DNA of 10,721 bases from Dunaliella salina (taxonomy: Eukaryota > Chlorophyta > Chlorophyceae > Chlamydomonadales > Dunaliellaceae): the NCBI GenBank assembly GCA_002284615.2, contig MU069599.1, forward strand, positions 1-10,721, given 5' to 3'. This document shows, one piece after another, positions 7,288 to 10,721 of the stretch. The position numbers and the translations under genes are program-made. How positions within the stretch are numbered: position 1 is the first letter of the stretch; each line of letters opens with the position of its first letter. The notes below the pieces were generated by a model, which did not search any database, was not told the origin of the DNA, and saw only the letters and a program-made list of their open reading frames with translations.

Positions 7288-7665
7288 AGTAGGATAAGTA
7301 GAGCCTGCCACCTAGATGAAGGATAAGTATTGTAGTAGGATAAGTAGAGCCTGACACCTAGATGTGGGATGTAAGATAAGTAGAGCCTGCCACCTAGATG
7401 TAGGATAAGTAGAGCCTGCCACCTAGATGTAGGATTAGTAGGACAAGTAGAGCCTGACACCTAGATGAAGGATAAGTATTGTAGTAGGATAAGTAGAGCC
7501 TGACACCTAGATGAAGGATAAGTGTTGTAGTAGGATAAGTAGAGCCTGACACCTAGATGAAGGATAAGTATTGTAGTAGGATAAGTAGAGTCTGACACCT
7601 AGATGTGGGATGTAAGATAAGTAGAGCCTGCCACCTAGATGTAGGATAAGTAGAGCCTGCCACCT
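7288..7665. repeat. Minisatellite: ten 29-base cores with two linker types and higher-order structure
   Basis: The core begins AGGATAAGTAGAGCCTG and continues (A/C)CACCTAGATG(A/T). Ten copies are present, with very low divergence. Some are joined directly, some by a 17-base linker AGGATAAGTATTGTAGT and some by GGGATGT. The order core-linker17-core-linker7-core-core occurs at both ends of the array, so a multi-unit block has itself been duplicated. Open frames across it are repeat artefacts. Confidence 0.95.
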
Positions 7666-7699
7666 GCAGCGCAAGCTTGGCAGCCCTGGTCCTGGTTGG

Positions 7700-7930
7700 T
7701 TAGGGATCCAGCAAACCCTTCCTCATTGCGCGCAACACACTTTGCATAATTTGTCTCCTCCCTTTCTCTTTGCTGATATTCTCAACCCTTGCCTGCCCAA
7801 GTCCTTCCTGTGGCACAAAGTCGCCAGCATCAATTACAGCACGAGCGTGGCTGCCCAGGCGCCCCCCAACTGCATTCTTGTTCACTGCGTTCGCATTCGC
7901 TGCACGTCACTTACTAGACATGCATGCGGC
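7700..7930 (-). CDS. Uncharacterised minus-strand open frame, possible exon
   Basis: The minus strand is open from after a TGA near 7911 down to a TAA near 7700. A good 3' splice site (CTTTGTGCCACAG) lies near 7822, after which the frame reads EGLGQARVENISKEKGRRQ and a charged helix to LLDP and stop. I do not recognise the protein. It could be an exon, possibly terminal, of the minus-strand candidate gene, or a chance open frame of about 75 codons. No start context or domain supports it. Confidence 0.2.
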
Positions 7931-7991
7931 CTCTAGCCTCTTTTCTTCAGTATGCATCACATGCACTTCTTCTCCTAAGCCTTCCCTTTAC

Positions 7992-8038
7992 AGTTGATAG
8001 TGGTCAATCAAACGCGCTAGTCGTAGCAGCTCCGACAG
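7992..8038 (-). CDS. Possible exon, LSELLRLARLIDHYQ, minus strand
   Basis: It is bounded by a weak acceptor (GAGGGGAG) and a GTAAAG donor at 7991-7986, the same donor type as the exon ending at 9276. It would join exon 8117-8174 in phase 0. The first 13 bases belong to a 16-base identity (GAGCTGTCGGAGCTGC) shared with that exon exactly 100 bases away, so it may be a duplicated coiled-coil exon. The weak acceptor and a TGA just before it lower the confidence. Confidence 0.25.
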
Positions 8039-8116
8039 CTCCCCTCAACTGGCTTATAACTGGGAGTGCAGGTACTGCTCCCCGCTTCCATCACTCTTAT
8101 CACAGGTCCGCCGCAC

Positions 8117-8174
8117 CTGTCTGTGCAGCTCCGACAGCTCTTCAACCTGGCCGTGGGGCGTGTAGGCGGGTGGG
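8117..8174 (-). CDS. Candidate exon, Pro-rich then coiled coil, minus strand
   Basis: On the minus strand ATGGCAG (acceptor, ending at 8175) is followed by 58 bases to AGACAG and a GTGCGG donor at 8116. The single leading C completes the split codon left by exon 9276-9376 (AG+C, Ser), and the exon then reads PPAYTPHGQVEELSELHRQ. The phase fit and the smooth change from a Ser/Pro-rich linker to a helical VEELSELHRQ support a real exon. The intron removed would be 8175-9275, which holds the 8-copy repeat array. The pyrimidine tract is weak. Function unknown. Confidence 0.35.
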
Positions 8175-8191
8175 CTGCCATTTAAAGGTCG

Positions 8192-9045
8192 CTGGTCAGG
8201 CCTGCTGCCTGGTGTACGCCCCAAGTGGTCAATCCCAGGATGCAGCGGTTGGCTGCATGTAAACAAAAAGATACACACTTGTTTGTAGTGTACACCTGGT
8301 GGTGAAGCCTGCTGCCTAGTGTGTGCACCCTGAGTGGTCAATCCCAGGATGCAGCGGTTGGCTGCATGTGGACGAGAAAATACACACTTGCTTGTATTAC
8401 GAGTCGTTGCATACATTTGGTGACAAATCCTGCTTCCTGATGCGCGGCTTTAGTGGTCACTCCATAACTGCAGCAGTTGCCTGTACGTGAAAAGTGAGAT
8501 ACACACTTGCGCGTAGCATACATCTGGTGGTTAGGCCTGTTGCCTGGCGTGAGCCCCATTAGTCAAGCCCAGACTGCAGCGGTTGGCTGCATTTGAACAG
8601 GAAGGTACACATTTGCTTGTACCACAAGTTGTTGCATACGTTTGGTGGCAAAGCCTATTGCCTGATGTGGTCGCTCCATAACTGCAGGAGTTGCCTGCAC
8701 GTAAACAGTGAGATACATACTTGCGTGTAGCATACATCTGGTGGCTAGGCCTGCTGCCTGGTGTGCAGCGCCCCATGTTGTTGCTCCTTGATTACAGCAG
8801 TTGCCTGCATGTGTACAGTAAGATACACACTTGTGTGTAGCATCTGGTGGTTAGGCCTGTTTCCTGGTGTGCGGCGCCCCAAGTTGTCAGCCCCAGACTG
8901 CAGCAGTTGGCTGCATGTGAATAGGAAGTATGCGTCTGGTGGTAAACCCTGCTGGCTGGGGCACGCCCCCAGCAGTCCATCCCAAACTGCAGCAGGCGGC
9001 TGCACACAAACAGGGACAAATACCTATTTGTAGCATGCACATACC
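8192..9045. repeat. Eight diverged tandem repeats of about 92-121 bases
   Basis: Units begin with CTGGTGG(T)-like sequence at about 8192, 8296, 8417, 8524, 8642, 8738, 8844 and 8936. Each has GGCCTGCTGCCTGGTGTG, then a CAGACTGCAGCAGTTGGC-like part, TGCATGTGAACAG, and GATACACACTTGCTTGTAGC. Units 2 and 4 share an extra segment (GTTGCATACRT end), while 3 and 5 share TCACTCCATAACTGCAG or a close form, so a two-unit block was duplicated. Many short open frames on both strands are artefacts of this array. Confidence 0.9.
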
Positions 9046-9160
9046 CTTGGATACCCTGTGCTTTGGATTGTACACAGGTGGCTTGGAAGGCACAAACCGT
9101 GCTGCTAAGCTTCTATTCCTTGCTGTTCAACCTGTTTCTTCGTAACTTGATTAAGGGAAG

Positions 9161-9202
9161 GCTTCCCACGAGCTAGCGCTAGCTTGTCGCCTAGTGGGAA
9201 GC
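9161..9202. repeat. Inverted repeat hairpin enclosing a 14-base palindrome
   Basis: GCTTCCCAC (9161-9169) is the exact reverse complement of GTGGGAAGC (9194-9202). Between them AGCTAGCGCTAGCT (9171-9184) is a perfect palindrome. GCTTCCCACG occurs again at 9260-9269. It lies in the proposed intron of the minus-strand gene. Role unknown. Confidence 0.85.
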
Positions 9203-9275
9203 ATTTCCTTATACAAGGTAACACTGTACCTCTGCTACCTGCCTCTGTGCTGAGCTCGTGCTTCCCACGCTTTAC

Positions 9276-9376
9276 CTGCTGCTTAAGAGGGCAGGCTTTG
9301 TTGGGGAGGGAGATGCACTTCCTGCAGCAGCCATGCGGCTCATCCGGGCCAGCAGGTCCCGCACCTCTGTGTCCTC
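9276..9376 (-). CDS. Candidate exon, helix plus Ser/Pro linker, minus strand
   Basis: On the minus strand a long pyrimidine tract (CTCTCTTCTTTCCTTC, then TTTTTTGC) ends in CTTCCACAG at 9377. The exon is 101 bases and ends at AGCAGCAG with a GTAAAG donor at 9275. Translation from its first base starts EDTEVRDLLARMSRMAAA and goes on as a Ser/Pro-rich linker ending ALLSS plus two bases. Both splice sites are good and the composition is protein-like, so this is the best-supported exon of the candidate gene. Its core of 49 bases is identical to part of the exon at 9435-9553. I do not recognise the protein. Confidence 0.45.
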
Positions 9377-9489
9377 CTGTGGAAGGCAGCAAAAAAGAAG
9401 GAAAGAAGAGAGCCAATTTGAATGAATATGGGACATATCTTGCAGCAGCCATGCGGCTCATCCGGGCCAGCAGGTCCCGCACCTCTGTG
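9323..9489. repeat. 49-base identical direct repeat (9323-9371 and 9441-9489)
   Basis: Both copies run from TGCAGCAGCCATGCGGC to GCACCTCTGTG with no difference, offset by 118 bases. The flanks differ. The identity includes silent positions of the proposed minus-strand exon, so the duplication is recent or kept uniform by conversion. Confidence 0.95.
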
Positions 9490-9553
9490 ATTTGCAGGGC
9501 CCCGCTGGGACTGGCATTTTGTTCATTTGTAAGGGAAGGCCGTCCACACATGC
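9435..9553 (-). CDS. Candidate exon, copy of the TEVRDLLARMSRMAAA segment, minus strand
   Basis: The minus strand has an acceptor TTGCAACCCACGCAG ending at 9554. Translation after two leading bases starts at an ATG and reads MCGRPSLTNEQNASPSGALQ, then ITEVRDLLARMSRMAAA and RY. A GTCCCA donor at 9434 is weak, but it would leave phase 0, which is the phase in which exon 9276-9376 begins. The helical segment would then appear twice in the protein. The two exons might instead be alternatives, or one may be a dead duplicate. Confidence 0.35.
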
Positions 9554-9846
9554 CTGCGTGGGTTGCAAGAGGAAAATTGTTGATCCAGAGCAGAATTGTT
9601 ATTGATCCGCTCCTCCAATGTACACCAGCAAATCAAATGCACCCATTCCCAAAGGAAAAAGCAAAACATGAGGTCGTTTTTGGAGAGAACCAGTGCGCTC
9701 ATTTGCGCAAGGTACAGACCCAGAAATTGCATCACCTTGCACACATGTAAGAGGAGCATGTATGGACAACAGAGTTGTGTGGCACAAGCTGCACATCAGG
9801 AATGGCTATTGTTAAAATGACCAGGTAACCCCAGGCAGAGAGAATT
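9554..9846. other. No convincing gene; possible further minus-strand exon sequence
   Basis: Minus-strand frames here include a helical stretch MQFLGLYLAQMSALVLSKND (about 9669-9728), but no clean splice-site pair ties it to the exons downstream. Nothing else is recognised. Confidence 0.3.
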
Positions 9847-10005
9847 CCTGCAACATCAAGCAAGCATCAAAGAGACACATAATACTTGCAACATCAAAAA
9901 GATGCACAATACTTGCAACATCAAGCAAGGAAAAAAAGACACAGTACTTGCAACATCAAAAAGACACACAATACTTGCAACATCAAGCAAGGAAAAAAAG
10001 ACACA
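9847..10005. repeat. Tandem array, five copies, alternating 27- and 35-base spacing
   Basis: The motif (C/T)TGCAACATCAA occurs at 9848, 9886, 9913, 9948 and 9975. Steps alternate between about 27 and 35-38 bases because every other unit ends in GCAAGGAAAAAAAGACAC, giving a dimeric unit of about 62 bases. Confidence 0.9.
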
Positions 10006-10721
10006 TGGGCTATCCTATATTTTCAGAGCAATGGGTGAACATACATTAATAGGGGCTCAGTGTGAAGGTGCTCATAAATAAAAAAAACTAACACCAGAAA
10101 ACAAAAAATCAATCTCGTTTAAGTGGTCAAAAATAATTTCATTTTAAGGCTATGCACACACATGTCTGTATCGGCAATTAAAACCGCATGCACAAATTCC
10201 ATTTCAATCGCAGCATTTAGCCTTCACACTTGTACCATTTTTATGCCAAAAATACACAGACTGAGGGCACAAAAGGTGTGTTCCTCCTAAGATCCACCCA
10301 AAAGCCCAATTCAACTTCTCTTCAGGTTGCAAAGTACACACTCTTAAGTCAATGGTTGAAAAGCGTGGCAGATAGCAAAAAGCAATACTTCAGAATGCAG
10401 ATAGATTGTGCAAAACAGCCTTAGATTATCGTTAGACATGGCCTAGAGAGTAATAAAAATCAGTGACAACATGTGGCCAGATCTGACTGGAAAAAACTGC
10501 CATTAAGGTGATCTTTGGCACTTTGAAGTTTACGTTTTGATTGGGCATCCGGCATAGATCTCCTTCAAGGTCTATTACGGCATATATCTCCTTGAAGGTC
10601 TATCCTCGATAAATGTGTACAAGAACCAGGGACACTTCAATGGAGGGGTTCCCTTTGAGGGCCAAGCAAGTTGTGGTTACCCTTACAAGCCAAGAAGTTC
10701 CCTTTTTAGTATCTAGGTGTG
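10006..10721. other. AT-rich sequence without a visible gene
   Basis: Open frames are short and featureless. Only a small tandem duplication at 10551-10606 stands out. Confidence 0.5.
10551..10606. repeat. Two-copy 28-base tandem repeat
   Basis: GGCATAGATCTCCTTCAAGG at 10551 and GGCATATATCTCCTTGAAGG at 10579 begin two adjacent 28-base units that differ at only a few places. Confidence 0.8.

Noticed and set aside
7146..7460. Minus-strand ORFs across the minisatellite
   Set aside because: The peptides are translations of the repeat unit and change with linker length.
8054..9093. Many Cys-rich ORFs in the 8-unit array
   Set aside because: They exist on both strands in several frames because the repeats lack stops. 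Cys comes from the TGC-rich unit, not from a zinc-binding pattern.
7288..10005. CRISPR array
   Set aside because: Units are contiguous tandem repeats without unique spacers, and the context is eukaryotic.

Overview
The window looks like nuclear DNA of a eukaryote from a draft assembly (there is one N at 3445). It holds retroelement-derived coding DNA, intron-like sequence, several minisatellite-type arrays and no prokaryotic-style operon. The best guess at lineage is a green alga (chlorophyte, perhaps chlamydomonadalean). This rests on remembered resemblance of the reverse transcriptase (RT) relic to volvocine LINEs and on a TGTAA motif at its 3' end. I cannot confirm it without a search.

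Region 1 (1-about 4050, + strand) is one reading frame broken by three TAA codons (1474, 3190, 3196). In order it encodes a Q/N/S/T-rich tail with KRTR-type basic motifs; a C4HC3 PHD finger; a domain that looks like the PCIF1/CAPAM adenine-N6 methyltransferase fold with HPIY in place of NPPF; an RNase H with all catalytic acids; a CCHC zinc finger; an RHN motif; and a PD-(D/E)xK nuclease like that of R2-type retrotransposons, in which the Asp of PD is Gly. No RT motif lies between 1 and 4050. This RT-less combination is the most unusual thing in the window.

Region 2 (4051-about 5965, + strand) is a short spacer with a long pyrimidine tract, then a 5'-truncated, frameshifted LINE RT. It keeps motif A (Asp replaced by Glu), FADD, thumb and a C-terminal CCHC finger, and ends in TGTAA plus TAACC-type repeats.

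Region 3 (5966-10721) has no large open gene. On the minus strand I can assemble a candidate spliced gene of short coiled-coil and Ser/Pro-rich exons. Two neighbouring exons (9435-9553 and 9276-9376) share an identical 49-base core. The next exon (8117-8174) joins in phase, and a terminal-type exon ends at 6715. Between and around them lie three arrays with higher-order structure (7288-7665, 8192-9045, 9847-10005), a hairpin around a 14-base palindrome, and a degenerate tRNA-like segment.

The likely picture is a host gene on the minus strand with repeat-filled introns, lying downstream of two decayed same-orientation retroelements. Region 1 proteins would act in the nucleus: PHD for chromatin, the nuclease for target cleavage, RNase H for RNA:DNA hybrids.
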